From NCBI GenBank assembly GCA_937930305.1, contig CALGLE010000050.1, forward strand, positions 1-43,218: DNA of 43,218 nt, given 5' to 3'. Below are positions 1-7,968 of the stretch, piece after piece (positions within the stretch are counted from its first letter, which is position 1; each line of letters starts with the position of its first letter). The DNA comes from an uncultured Granulosicoccaceae bacterium. Lineage in GTDB: Bacteria > Pseudomonadota > Gammaproteobacteria > Granulosicoccales > Granulosicoccaceae. The translations under genes were made by a program, and so were the position numbers. The notes beneath the pieces are model-generated. The model did no database searches. It was not told the origin of the DNA and saw nothing but the letters and a program-made list of their open reading frames with translations.

Positions 1-149
1 AACTCGCGATCATCTGAAGCGTAATAGAGTCTCTGCGAGATGTTTCGTTAAATCTCAGTGCAGAACATATCTTACCGTTGTTCCCATCCGCCAGCCGCGA
101 ACATGGTTCCAACGAATCACGAATATTTTCGCTACACTATCTATACAGC

Positions 150-241
150 GGAGAGGTGGCCGAGTGGTCGAAGGCGCCAGCCTGGAAAGTTGGTATACGG
201 GGTAACTCGTATCGAGGGTTCGAATCCCTCTCTCTCCGCCA
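150..241 (+). tRNA. tRNA-Ser (anticodon GGA)
   Basis: The acceptor strand GGAGAGG at 150-156 pairs with the 3' strand before the discriminator G, and an encoded CCA closes the gene at 239-241. The T-arm GAGGG-TTCGAAT-CCCTC is perfect. The anticodon loop reads CTGGAAA, giving anticodon GGA, and a long variable arm lies between it and the T-arm, as expected for a class II serine tRNA. The last part of this gene is repeated in inverted orientation about 70 bp downstream. Confidence 0.95.
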
Positions 242-303
242 ATTCCAAGAAGGCGAAAATCCCAACCAAGTAATAACTTCAATAAGGACATTGAAGTCAG
301 GCA

Positions 304-379
304 AGAGAGGGATTCGAACCGTTCGACTGATTGCAAAGCAATCAGGGCATCGCGGTTCACCGCGATGGGGCGAAGCCCC
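304..379. repeat. Structured repeat, copy A, with inverted tRNA-Ser 3' end
   Basis: Positions 304-320 are the exact reverse complement of the tRNA-Ser positions 217-233 (17 bp, T-loop and 3' T-stem). Directly after it lies a 36-bp unit (321-356) that recurs at 473-508. Three hairpins follow one another: GATTGC/GCAATC (329-343), a 9-bp stem CATCGCGGT/ACCGCGATG (348-367) and GGGGC/GCCCC (367-379). The tRNA stems cannot be folded from this copy, so it is not a second tRNA. It could be a decayed integration site or a small structured repeat family. Confidence 0.75.
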
Positions 380-458
380 GAGGCAAAGCCGAGCCTATCC
401 CTCCCCAAACCTCGCAAAGAACTCAAGCGTAAAAATAAGCACTGCTTAATCTCAAAAG

Positions 459-515
459 AGGGGTTCGAACTCGTTCGACTGATTGCAAAGCAATCAGGGC
501 ATCGCGGTACCACCG
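459..515. repeat. Structured repeat, copy B
   Basis: The 36 bp at 473-508 are identical to 321-356. A diverged T-loop-like segment GGGGTTCGAAC precedes them, in the same place as in copy A. The GATTGC/GCAATC hairpin lies at 481-495, followed by a GCGGT/ACCGC stem. The unit ends 8 bp before the stop codon of the HEAT-repeat gene, so its hairpins may also act as the 3' end of that minus-strand transcript. No gene is visible between 242 and 515. Confidence 0.75.
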
Positions 516-1478
516 CTATGCCGATAGCTGTTCCATCCTACCCAGCGCCCATCGAACATTTTTACGCACGTCTGGATCGCCATCGTCTTTAAACGGTTCT
601 AGGAACTCACGCGATTCAAGCACGCAGAGTTCACCTAACGCCGCAGCACATTCCTTGCGTAAGTTGGGCACATCTATAGCCATTAGCGGGCCGATATCGA
701 GTGCACTTTCAGTCGCGCCAAGGCGTCCAAGAGTTCTAACTGCTTTGAGTCGAACCTGCCAATAGTCATCATCAAGTGCATTGATTAAATCGGGTATGCA
801 GGTCTTACTACCAGATTTAGTCAACGTCTCTGCGGCCGCTTCGCGAACTTGCCAGTCGCTATCACCCAGTCCGGATACAAGTATTTTTTCTGAGTGATCG
901 GACTTGTTAAAACCTAATGCCGCCAGTGCTGTGCGACGAACCGAGGGATGTTCATCAGTCGATGCGCTGCGCAGAGCTGGAATAGCTGTGCTGTCTTGCA
1001 ACCATCCAATAACGCTCACCGCCTGACAGCGCACCTTCGGCGATTCATGTTCCAGGGCTGCAATCGCGGGAGCCATGGCTTCCGGTCGGCGCAGTTCCGT
1101 AATACCGGCAAGACAAGAGAACAGCGTAAATTCGTCACCGTCCGAGAGTATCGGTAGCAGCGCATCTCCAGCCTCCGGGTCTTTAAGCTCTGTTAAGCTC
1201 AGCGCTGCCGCTTCTCGTACAGCTTGTGATTCATCACTAAGTGCTACCACCAACGCGGCAGCGGTCGCTGAGCCATCAAACGCGGTAAGAGCTAAGGCCG
1301 CTTGCTTTCGAACGCCTTCATCAGCATCGACTATCGCTTTTGCCAAATGTGGAATGGCCTCGGGATCAGCACTGTTTGCCAATTCGATTACCGCCATGAT
1401 TCGACTACCGGCCTCGGCATCATCCAGGCCCTCAGCCAGTGTCGATATCTCGTCAAACTCTTCGAACAATTGACTCAT
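516..1478 (-). CDS. HEAT-repeat protein
   Basis: This 320-residue protein consists almost entirely of about nine alpha-helical HEAT units of roughly 30 residues, each with a pattern such as 'D.VR..AA.AL..L', for example 'DADEGVRKQAALALTAF' and 'DSDWQVREAAAETLTKSG'. It has no signal peptide and no transmembrane segment, so it is probably cytoplasmic. HEAT solenoids act as scaffolds or lyase-type chaperones; no catalytic motif is seen here. It starts 7 bp after the ferredoxin stop codon on the same strand, so it is the last gene of the DUF971-flavoprotein-ferredoxin operon. That position suggests it helps assemble, or binds, the flavoprotein-ferredoxin pair, which is an inference. The family call is firm and the exact role unknown. 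Confidence 0.85.
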   Translation of the reverse strand: MSQLFEEFDEISTLAEGLDDAEAGSRIMAVIELANSADPEAIPHLAKAIVDADEGVRKQAALALTAFDGSATAAALVVALSDESQAVREAAALSLTELKDPEAGDALLPILSDGDEFTLFSCLAGITELRRPEAMAPAIAALEHESPKVRCQAVSVIGWLQDSTAIPALRSASTDEHPSVRRTALAALGFNKSDHSEKILVSGLGDSDWQVREAAAETLTKSGSKTCIPDLINALDDDYWQVRLKAVRTLGRLGATESALDIGPLMAIDVPNLRKECAAALGELCVLESREFLEPFKDDGDPDVRKNVRWALGRMEQLSA

Positions 1479-1485
1479 GATCGGC

Positions 1486-1728
1486 TCACTTTAGAAGGTA
1501 GGGGATATTGACGGTTACAGCGCCTGTCGGGCAGTCCGCCTCACAAGGCATGCAATACCAACATTCGTCGTATTTCATATGCGCTGTTTTTCGACCATCC
1601 AACATGTCGGTAATTCGTAGGACGTCCAGCGGGCAAACTTCGACACAAACTGTGCAACCTTTATCGGCGATACAAAGGTCGTCGTTGACCACTACAGGTA
1701 CGGTACTCGCGGCATGGGCTAAAGGCAT
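1486..1728 (-). CDS. 2x[4Fe-4S] ferredoxin, AprB/AsfB-like
   Basis: This small 80-residue iron-sulfur protein has two clusters of cysteines: 'CIADKGCTVCVEVCP' and 'CWYCMPCEADCP', each ending in CP as in bacterial 2x[4Fe-4S] ferredoxins. The first cluster has an enlarged spacing between its first two cysteines (CxxxxxCxxCxxxCP), as in ferredoxins that partner AprA-type flavoproteins. GGAG lies about 9 nt before the ATG. It sits 80 bp downstream of the flavoprotein and upstream of the HEAT gene on the same strand, so it is most likely the electron carrier of the flavoprotein. AsfB of aromatic sulfonate utilisation is a similar small ferredoxin from memory; that specific assignment is uncertain. 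Confidence 0.85.
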   Translation of the reverse strand: MPLAHAASTVPVVVNDDLCIADKGCTVCVEVCPLDVLRITDMLDGRKTAHMKYDECWYCMPCEADCPTGAVTVNIPYLLK

Positions 1729-1808
1729 GAAATGCGCTCCGGTGTGTCTAGTGAAAATTTAAAAACAAAGTTATCGACGTGTTTACTTGTGTTCACGTTG
1801 CAGCCCGA

Positions 1809-3560
1809 TTACTCGGCTGTCGCAGTCGCAGTCGCTTTGACGCGTTGTTTGTTGTAGGCATCTTTTTCATCGTCTGCGATTTCTACGATGTACGGCTTAA
1901 CCGGCTCTTTACGGCTGGTGGGTTTCCCATCCTCACCTTTCGTGAGTAAGGTGTGGCAAAACCAGTTTTCATCATCGCGTTCAAATTCAACGCGATTGTG
2001 ATACAGACCCCAACGGCTTTCAGTACGGTAAAGGGAGGCAGATACCGCCATATCAGCACAATCAAGAATGCTTGAGGCCTCAAGCGATCGCATCAATTCG
2101 TGTGAGTCGCGCACGTACATTTGATTTTCCATATCGTCGCGTATCTCTGCAAAGCGCTGCTGTGCCAGTTGCATCTTGGCGGTCACCTTAGGCGGTTGCA
2201 GGTAATCGTTTACGAATCGGCGGGTTTTGTATTCGATTTGATTCGGCGGTATACCGTCATCGCGCTTGGTCGCGGCAAGCACTCGAACTCGTTCAGCTTC
2301 AACAGCATCGTTGTCGATTTCGGCAAAATCCACATCGGCTGAGAAGTCCAATGCATCCTCGCCTGCAATCGCCCCGTTCGTAAAAGCGCCTAGCATGTAG
2401 TTGTGTGGCACATTGGCCATATCGCCAGCGGCATAGAGTCCCGGTATCGTGGTCCGAGCGTTTTCATCAACGTACACACCCGATGCAGAATGACCTGAGC
2501 AAAAACCGATTTCTGAAATATGCATTTCGATCATGTCTTTGCGATAGTCCGTGCCTCGACCGGCATGAAAGTGCCCTCGGGTTGGTCGTTCAACGATATG
2601 CAAAACGCGTTCGATTTCGCTGACGGTCTCTTCTGCCAAATGATTGAGCTTTAGATACACCGGGCCATTACCCGATTGCAGTTCATCGTGAAACTCCTGC
2701 ATCATTTGTCCCGACCAGTAATCGCATTCGATAAATCGTTCACCGCCAGCATTTGCGGTATAGCCGCCTAAAGGGCCAGCCACATAAGCGCAAGCTGGGC
2801 CGTTGTAGTCTTTAATTAACGGGTTAATTTGGTAGCATTCCAAGTTGGCCAGTGCGGCACCGGCGTGGTACGACATGGCATAACCTTCACCGCTGTTTGA
2901 TGCGTTTTCATAGGTGCCGTACAAGTAACCAGAGCTGGGTAAGCCAAGCCGGCCGGCCGCCCCCATGGACATAATCACTGACTTGGCACGCACCACTAAA
3001 AATTCTGCGCTGCGTGTGTTAACGCAGATCGCGCCAGCCACACGTGCATCCGTGGTTAATAGACGTGTCGCCATATACCGATTAATGATGTTGATTCTTG
3101 CTTTACGTAATTGTCGATACAGTGCTTTTTTTACGGTATCCCCATTGGGCATTGGCAACACATAAGTACCGATGTGGTGTACTTTTTTTACGTCGTACTC
3201 GCCGTTGTTGTCTTTTTGGAATCGAATGCCAAAGCTGTCCAACTCCTGAATGATTGGGTAACACTCTTCCGCGTATCGGTACACAGCGGCTTGGTCGCAA
3301 ATGCCATCGTTAGCGATGGTGATCTCTTTCGTATACTGCTCGGGCGTGGCATAACCGGGAATCACCGAATTATTTAGCCCGTCCATGCCCATAGAAATGG
3401 CGCCCGAACGCTTAACGTTCGCTTTATCCAGCAAGACGACATTGGCTTTAGGGTTTTTCTTTTTCGCCTTGAGTGCTGCCATGGGCCCAGCCGTACCGCC
3501 ACCGATGACCAATACGTCACAATCAATCTGAGTAATACCGTCGAGGATTTCATCGCTCAT
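1809..3560 (-). CDS. AprA/AsfA-like FAD flavoprotein (FrdA/SdhA superfamily)
   Basis: This is a 583-residue FAD-dependent oxidoreductase. A Rossmann FAD motif (GGGTAG) is at about residues 20-25, and a second FAD-binding region near residue 390 reads 'GLYAAGDMANVPHNYMLG'. That motif resembles adenylylsulfate reductase alpha chains and the AsfA oxidoreductases of aromatic sulfonate use more than fumarate reductase. No signal peptide is present. The start is placed at ATG 3560 because the longer frame begins at a TTG two codons upstream. A DUF971 gene lies upstream and a ferredoxin downstream; a 7Fe ferredoxin and Fpr are divergent, and a sulfonate-type ABC importer lies beyond. A desulfonation or sulfur-redox role fits, but the substrate cannot be read from sequence. 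The flavoprotein call is secure; the AsfA link is inference. Confidence 0.8.
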   Translation of the reverse strand: MSDEILDGITQIDCDVLVIGGGTAGPMAALKAKKKNPKANVVLLDKANVKRSGAISMGMDGLNNSVIPGYATPEQYTKEITIANDGICDQAAVYRYAEECYPIIQELDSFGIRFQKDNNGEYDVKKVHHIGTYVLPMPNGDTVKKALYRQLRKARINIINRYMATRLLTTDARVAGAICVNTRSAEFLVVRAKSVIMSMGAAGRLGLPSSGYLYGTYENASNSGEGYAMSYHAGAALANLECYQINPLIKDYNGPACAYVAGPLGGYTANAGGERFIECDYWSGQMMQEFHDELQSGNGPVYLKLNHLAEETVSEIERVLHIVERPTRGHFHAGRGTDYRKDMIEMHISEIGFCSGHSASGVYVDENARTTIPGLYAAGDMANVPHNYMLGAFTNGAIAGEDALDFSADVDFAEIDNDAVEAERVRVLAATKRDDGIPPNQIEYKTRRFVNDYLQPPKVTAKMQLAQQRFAEIRDDMENQMYVRDSHELMRSLEASSILDCADMAVSASLYRTESRWGLYHNRVEFERDDENWFCHTLLTKGEDGKPTSRKEPVKPYIVEIADDEKDAYNKQRVKATATATAE

Positions 3561-3624
3561 CGTCAATAGCCTGCAAGTGTGTTAGGGGTTTAGCTTGAAC
3601 TGCAAGCTTTCAGATATCTGTCAA

Positions 3625-3915
3625 CTACTTGTCAACGGTGACCATTAGCTCTGTTAAATAGGAAACCGGATAGATAGCGCGGTGATGACCATCGGAGAAT
3701 TTCACGTTAATACCGGTGGAGCCAACCTGTTCAACACCGGTAATCGTGATATCGGCAGCGACCTCGATGTCGCCCTTGTCTAAGCGCTCACGCAAACTCA
3801 CAGCGTCTCGAGCGGCCTTGCGCAGCGCAACAGCAGTAACGGCTGCCTTTGCACCTAGTGAGTTCCCAATGAGTAAAGCACGGGCGTCTGGGCTAACAGC
3901 GATGGATTCGATCAT
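3625..3915 (-). CDS. DUF971 (GBBH N-terminal-like) protein
   Basis: This is a 96-residue protein. The C-terminal half contains 'VKFSDGHHRAIYPVSYL', which matches the DUF971 pattern (W/F-SDG-x-x-x-x-YP-x-x-WLR) found alone and at the N-terminus of gamma-butyrobetaine hydroxylase. In standalone form the domain often neighbours iron-sulfur or redox genes; its biochemical role is unknown. It is the first gene of the minus-strand operon and lies 64 bp upstream of the flavoprotein start. The 131 bp between it and the divergent ferredoxin gene should hold both promoters. Confidence 0.75.
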   Translation of the reverse strand: MIESIAVSPDARALLIGNSLGAKAAVTAVALRKAARDAVSLRERLDKGDIEVAADITITGVEQVGSTGINVKFSDGHHRAIYPVSYLTELMVTVDK

Positions 3916-4046
3916 GGCAAGGATCCGGTGACTTGTTGCAGAGCAGCATGCACCTCACCGTTTCCCAAAAATAGCAACTTATTGACAGACACCCGAATGT
4001 GCACTGGGCACAGTTGGCCTATTGAAGCAATTTGGTTAAGAAAACG

Positions 4047-4388
4047 ATGACTTTTGTGGTGACCGATAACTGTATCGCTTGTAAATACACCGATTGTGTG
4101 GATTCGTGCCCGGTTGACTGTTTTCACGAAGGCGAAAACATGCTGGTGATCAACCCGGCGGAATGCATTGACTGCGGTGTGTGTGTGCCTGAATGTCCGG
4201 CCGATGCCATTCGCCCGGATACCGAAGAGGGCATGGAACCTTGGGTGGAGCTTAACGCGCGCTATACGCAGGTTTGGCCGATTCTCTATTCAACGAAAGA
4301 ACCGCTGCCCGATGCAGACGAATTCGATGGTAAAGAGCGGAAAATTGAAACGCTTTTCTCCGATAAACCCGCAGAAGTTGCAGCTTAA
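4047..4388 (+). CDS. fdxA: 7Fe ferredoxin (FdxA-type)
   Basis: This 113-residue ferredoxin carries one [3Fe-4S] and one [4Fe-4S] site. The cysteine motifs are '[17 protein letters not shown]' and '[12 protein letters not shown]', followed by the long C-terminal tail ('[13 protein letters not shown]') typical of Azotobacter-type FdI/FdxA proteins of about 107-113 residues. The ATG at 4047 gives this family length; a longer frame from a TTG at 4032 adds five residues without support. The stop codon abuts the ATG of the ferredoxin-NADP reductase, so the two are one transcription unit. Together they supply low-potential electrons, plausibly to the divergent flavoprotein operon. Confidence 0.93.
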   Translation: MTFVVTDNCIACKYTDCVDSCPVDCFHEGENMLVINPAECIDCGVCVPECPADAIRPDTEEGMEPWVELNARYTQVWPILYSTKEPLPDADEFDGKERKIETLFSDKPAEVAA

Positions 4389-5246
4389 ATGGGAACCCAA
4401 GTGACTAACAATACGATCACAGAAAGTGTGCCGGACATAAGTTCTTCACCCGTTCAATCATTACCGGATGCCGCTACGGTTTTAGCGGTTACGCATTGGA
4501 ATGAGAATCTATTTTCATTCAGTGTAGAGCGTCCGGATTCTTTGCGTTTTCGATCGGGCGAATTTTTAATGCTGGGTTTGATGGGGGAGCCGGACCCCAC
4601 GACGGGCGTACGAAGACCCTTGCTGCGTGCCTATTCCATTGCATCGCCTTCTTGGGATGAGGAACTTGAGTTCTATTCCATCAAAGTGCCGGATGGGCCA
4701 TTGACTTCAAGGCTGCAACACATACAGCCAGGGCAGCAGATCATAGTGCGACCAAAACCTGTGGGCACCTTGGTGCTTGATGCGTTGCTGCCAGGTAAGC
4801 GTTTATGGCTTTTCGCTACGGGTACCGGCATTGCCCCGTTTGCCTCTTTGCTGCGGGACCCAGAAACCTATGAAAAGTATGAGCAGGTTATTGTTATGCA
4901 CACATGCCGGCAAGCCTCGGAGCTTGAGTACGGCAGAAAGCTTGTAACAGAGCTACCAAAACACGAAGTGCTGGGGGAGATGGTGGATGGAAGGATCGCG
5001 TACTACCCAACTACGACACAAGAAGACTCACCATATACCGGTCGGATAACCGACAACCTGCGTACCGGTCAAGTGTACAAAGACTTGGCCATACCGCCTT
5101 TAGATGTGGAAACCGATCGGTGCATGATTTGCGGATCTTTGGGTTTTAACACCGACATCATGGACATGCTCACCGCCGCAGAGTTTTCCGAAGGCATCAA
5201 TTCAAAGCCATCATCATTTGTTATTGAAAAGGCGTTTGTTGATTAA
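4389..5246 (+). CDS. fpr: Ferredoxin-NADP reductase
   Basis: This is a 285-residue FAD-dependent reductase of the bacterial Fpr type. The FAD-binding motif 'RAYSIASPSW' and the NADP-binding 'FATGTGIAPFASLLRDPETY' are intact, 'CMICGSLGFNTDIMDML' follows, and the chain ends 'VIEKAFVD' as in bacterial Fpr proteins. It is about 25 residues longer than the usual 258, the extra being a low-complexity N-terminal tail. It begins directly after the ferredoxin stop codon. The reaction is reversible electron transfer between NADPH and ferredoxin or flavodoxin. The pairing with fdxA next to an AprA-like flavoprotein points to a dedicated electron supply. Confidence 0.93.
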   Translation: MGTQVTNNTITESVPDISSSPVQSLPDAATVLAVTHWNENLFSFSVERPDSLRFRSGEFLMLGLMGEPDPTTGVRRPLLRAYSIASPSWDEELEFYSIKVPDGPLTSRLQHIQPGQQIIVRPKPVGTLVLDALLPGKRLWLFATGTGIAPFASLLRDPETYEKYEQVIVMHTCRQASELEYGRKLVTELPKHEVLGEMVDGRIAYYPTTTQEDSPYTGRITDNLRTGQVYKDLAIPPLDVETDRCMICGSLGFNTDIMDMLTAAEFSEGINSKPSSFVIEKAFVD

Positions 5247-5529
5247 CGCGTGGCTTGGTTAGGTTTGCAAACCAGTCCGTCATGAATCGTTTGAACAGTT
5301 AACGTTAGTGATTGATATTTCTATTTTAAATCTTCATTTCTTACGGGTGCAAACCTGAACTTACCAATTTATGCATCACCCTGATGCAAAATTAACACAA
5401 TGCAAAATCGAAAGTTAAGAGTAGTTTGATTTAAACAGTAAAAGCGTGACCGAAAATAGCTATCCAGAACTGTCGTTAATATCTGTATTTTTGAAATATC
5501 AACTTATCGAAATCTAACGGAGCATGAGC
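5247..5529 (+). promoter_or_regulatory. Upstream region of the ABC/copper operon
   Basis: This 283-bp AT-rich stretch has no gene. It contains small palindromes: GGTTTGCAAACC (5262-5273), a hairpin TGCATC/GATGCA (5372-5388) and GTTT-N5-AAAC (5424-5436). Any of these might be operators, for example for the Crp/Fnr-type protein encoded at the end of the operon, but none matches a textbook FNR or CRP site well. GGAG at 5519-5522 is the ribosome binding site for the binding-protein gene. No clear -35/-10 pair was identified by eye. Confidence 0.4.
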
Positions 5530-6909
5530 ATGAGTATGAGTTTGAAAAACCTATCAGTCACCCTTACAGCGGCGGGGCTCATTGCGGCGTCGAGCGTTGC
5601 TATGGCAGCAAAGATAGACATAGCGATAGGTCACCAGTCGATGTGTACTGACACCTACACCGCAGGCATTATCGTAAAGGAATTGGGTTTGCTGGAAAAA
5701 TACTTACCGAAAGAAGGTAAGTACGCAGACGCTGAGTATTCAGTTAGTTGGGCTGATTACAGTTCCGGTGGTCCTATCACAAACCAAATGATGGCGAATA
5801 AATTAAACTTTGGCGTAATGGGTGATTACCCGTTAATTGTTAATGGTGCGAAGTTTCAAGAAACCGACAGCTTACGCACACTGTATGTAGCCGGTACCGG
5901 CTACAATATGAAAGGCTCTGGCAACGCGATCGTAGTTCCGGTTGCAAGCGATATTTTCTCGATCGATCAACTCAAGGGTAAAGAGGTCTCAACGCCTGTG
6001 GGTTCCGCGGCATGGGGCATGTTGTTGAAAGCCATGCAAGACAACAAAATTCCATCGTCTGAGTACACTCTGAAAAATCAAAGTCCAGCGGTAGGGGCTG
6101 CGAACATTGCGGCCGGTAAAATCGATGCACATTCAGACTTTTGCCCATGGTCTGAGATCATGGAGTTTCGTGGCACGGGGCGTAAAATTTTCGACGGCTC
6201 TGAAACCGGCGTCCCCTATCTACACGGTGTTGTCGTTCGCGAAGATTTTGCCAGTGAATACCCGGAAGTCGTTGAAGCGTTTATCAAGGCAGTTCACGAA
6301 GCTGGGGAATGGGTACGTAATGATCCGATGGAAGCGGTGTCACAGCTTGAAGGTTGGACCGGTGTTGAAAAGGAAGTGTTGTATTTGTATTTCTCCAAAG
6401 GTGGTCACTTAACACTTGATCCAACCATCAAACCAGACTGGACCGACGCATTGAAATTTAATCATGGGGTATTGGTCGCTGAAAAAGCGATACCGCCATT
6501 GGATTTTGATGAGTGGATTACTGAAGACTTCATAAAGACCGCTTATTCCGAGCTAGGTATTGATTACGCCGCTGAACAGGCAATGATGGTTGACCCCGAG
6601 CTCGCCAACAAAGATCTACCGTTAGAGATCTGGCATGCACGTGACGGTGTTTCTAACTACGCAGACGAAACCGCCTTCCTTACGGCGATGGCCGAGATGC
6701 GCAGTACTGGGGCCAAGCTAAATTCAACGTATGTTTACGATGCGGAAACGGGATTGAAGCTCTTTGGTAAAACAGCCTTTTGGGTGAAAGCCGGGGAAAC
6801 CTTCGCCACCTTCATGCGCAAGGGTGAAGCAGAAGTCTTTGCGTCGACGAATAACGGTTCCATGCTGACCTTTGATGAAGCGATCGCAGTCTTTCAAACC
6901 GATGGTTAG
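5530..6909 (+). CDS. ABC transporter periplasmic substrate-binding protein (NrtA/SsuA/TauA class)
   Basis: This exported binding protein of about 459 residues belongs to the nitrate/sulfonate/taurine importer class. It has a Sec signal peptide ending 'SSVAMA', then 'IDIAIGHQSMCTDTYTAGIIVKE', the usual start of this fold. Features such as 'GDYPLIVNGAKF' and 'VSTPVGSAAWGMLLKAM' fit the class. It is longer than SsuA or TauA (about 320) and closer to NrtA/CmpA (about 440). ATG codons occur at 5524, 5530 and 5536; 5530 has the best spacing (7 nt) from GGAG. The stop codon is followed by a strong hairpin terminator at 6945-6990, so it can be made in excess over the permease. The ligand is unknown. 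Confidence 0.88.
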   Translation: MSMSLKNLSVTLTAAGLIAASSVAMAAKIDIAIGHQSMCTDTYTAGIIVKELGLLEKYLPKEGKYADAEYSVSWADYSSGGPITNQMMANKLNFGVMGDYPLIVNGAKFQETDSLRTLYVAGTGYNMKGSGNAIVVPVASDIFSIDQLKGKEVSTPVGSAAWGMLLKAMQDNKIPSSEYTLKNQSPAVGAANIAAGKIDAHSDFCPWSEIMEFRGTGRKIFDGSETGVPYLHGVVVREDFASEYPEVVEAFIKAVHEAGEWVRNDPMEAVSQLEGWTGVEKEVLYLYFSKGGHLTLDPTIKPDWTDALKFNHGVLVAEKAIPPLDFDEWITEDFIKTAYSELGIDYAAEQAMMVDPELANKDLPLEIWHARDGVSNYADETAFLTAMAEMRSTGAKLNSTYVYDAETGLKLFGKTAFWVKAGETFATFMRKGEAEVFASTNNGSMLTFDEAIAVFQTDG

Positions 6910-6944
6910 TTCGGGTAGCACACTGACTCATTGAGTTGGTAACT

Positions 6945-6990
6945 GCACTGGATGGCGGATTCCTCCTCCCGCTGTCCAGTGCCTCTTTTT
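6945..6990 (+). terminator. Intra-operon terminator or attenuator
   Basis: An 8-bp outer stem GCACTGGA/TCCAGTGC (6945-6952 with 6975-6982) surrounds an inner GCGG/CCGC stem and is followed by CTCTTTTT. This is a typical intrinsic terminator between the binding-protein and permease genes. It probably lets only part of transcription pass into the permease and copper genes. It also argues against translation of the longer permease frame, which would begin inside the stem. Confidence 0.8.
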
Positions 6991-7016
6991 ATCATTTAAC
7001 AAAAATTGATACGCCA

Positions 7017-7967
7017 ATGATGGAAGTCACTGAAAAAACAGTCACGGATTCAGCGAAGGAAATAGCTGAGCATGCCGTGGACAAAGCTGAGCCATCTTCG
7101 ATGGCCGATCAAAAACCAGTAACTTCCAACGGAGTCGATGTGTTTGACGGTGCCGACTTGTCTGGGGTCACCGTGGCGTTGTCTAAAGTCTTTAATGCGC
7201 AGAATTTACGAACTGTAGGAATCGCGCTCTTTTCGTTGTCTTTGGGTGTGATGCTTTGGCACTTTGCCTCGGTATCCAACTTAAACATTTATATCAATTT
7301 CGAGAATGTGCCTTCGCCGTTGAAAGTTTTCTTAGCTTTTCTAGGTCATCTGCAAACCGATGTGTTCTACACACACATCGGTGTATCTATGCGGCGAATA
7401 TTAATAAGCTATTCGATAGCCGCTTTCATCGGTATTACCGTTGGTGTGATCATGGGCCGATCGGCGATCGCTAGAGCTTTTATCATGCCGTACATCGAGG
7501 TGATTCGCCCGATACCCGCCGTTGCCTGGATTCCTTTAGCCATCTTGATGTGGCCGACAGAAGAAAGCTCCATCATTTACATTACATTTTTGGGCGCTCT
7601 TTTTCCAATTATTCTCAATACGCTGCACGGCGTAAAGCAAACCCCAGAAGTGTTGGTCAGAGCCGCGCAATCTCTAGGCGCATCGCGTGCGAATATCTTT
7701 TTACACGTCGTGTTTCCTGCGGCCTTACCATCCATTTCAGCCGGCTTAGCGATTGGTATGGGGGTGAGTTGGTTTTCATTGTTGGCCGGTGAAATTATTT
7801 CAGGTCAATATGGCATTGGCTATTTCACTTGGGATGCTTACAGCATGATTAATTATCAGGATATCGTCGTGGGGATGTTGGTTATCGGGTTTCTTGGAAC
7901 CGCATCTACCGCTGCGATAAAGCTGATTACAAGCCCCATGCTGAAGTGGCAATCAAAGACTCGCTAG
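7017..7967 (+). CDS. ABC transporter permease (SsuC/NrtB/TauC class)
   Basis: This 316-residue inner-membrane permease has about six hydrophobic segments and the cytoplasmic EAA loop 'AAQSLGASRANIFLHVVFPAALPSISAGL', which docks to the ATPase. The N-terminal 60 residues are a charged, soluble extension rich in E, K and S, unusual for the family. The start is put at ATG 7017 (a second ATG lies at 7020) because the longer frame runs back into the terminator hairpin. The gene ends 1 bp before the next membrane protein gene. It works with the binding protein upstream and the ATPase at 8648. Confidence 0.88.
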   Translation: MMEVTEKTVTDSAKEIAEHAVDKAEPSSMADQKPVTSNGVDVFDGADLSGVTVALSKVFNAQNLRTVGIALFSLSLGVMLWHFASVSNLNIYINFENVPSPLKVFLAFLGHLQTDVFYTHIGVSMRRILISYSIAAFIGITVGVIMGRSAIARAFIMPYIEVIRPIPAVAWIPLAILMWPTEESSIIYITFLGALFPIILNTLHGVKQTPEVLVRAAQSLGASRANIFLHVVFPAALPSISAGLAIGMGVSWFSLLAGEIISGQYGIGYFTWDAYSMINYQDIVVGMLVIGFLGTASTAAIKLITSPMLKWQSKTR

Positions 7968-7968
7968 C

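Noticed and set aside
321..508. CRISPR array because of two identical 36-bp repeats with an inner palindrome
   Set aside because: Only two copies occur, with 116 bp between them, and each carries extra hairpins and a tRNA-like part. No cas genes are near.
55..513. Minus-strand open frame of 152 codons across the tRNA
   Set aside because: It reads through the tRNA and repeats; the peptide 'GERGIRTLDT' is a known artefact of antisense serine tRNA translation.
304..515. Additional tRNA genes on the minus strand
   Set aside because: Only the T-loop region is tRNA-like. T-stem and acceptor strands do not pair, and the GATTGC/GCAATC stem does not fit an anticodon arm.
1809..3560. Fumarate reductase or succinate dehydrogenase flavoprotein subunit
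   Set aside because: The C-terminal FAD region is AprA/AsfA-like, there is no membrane anchor gene, and the iron-sulfur partner is a small ferredoxin.
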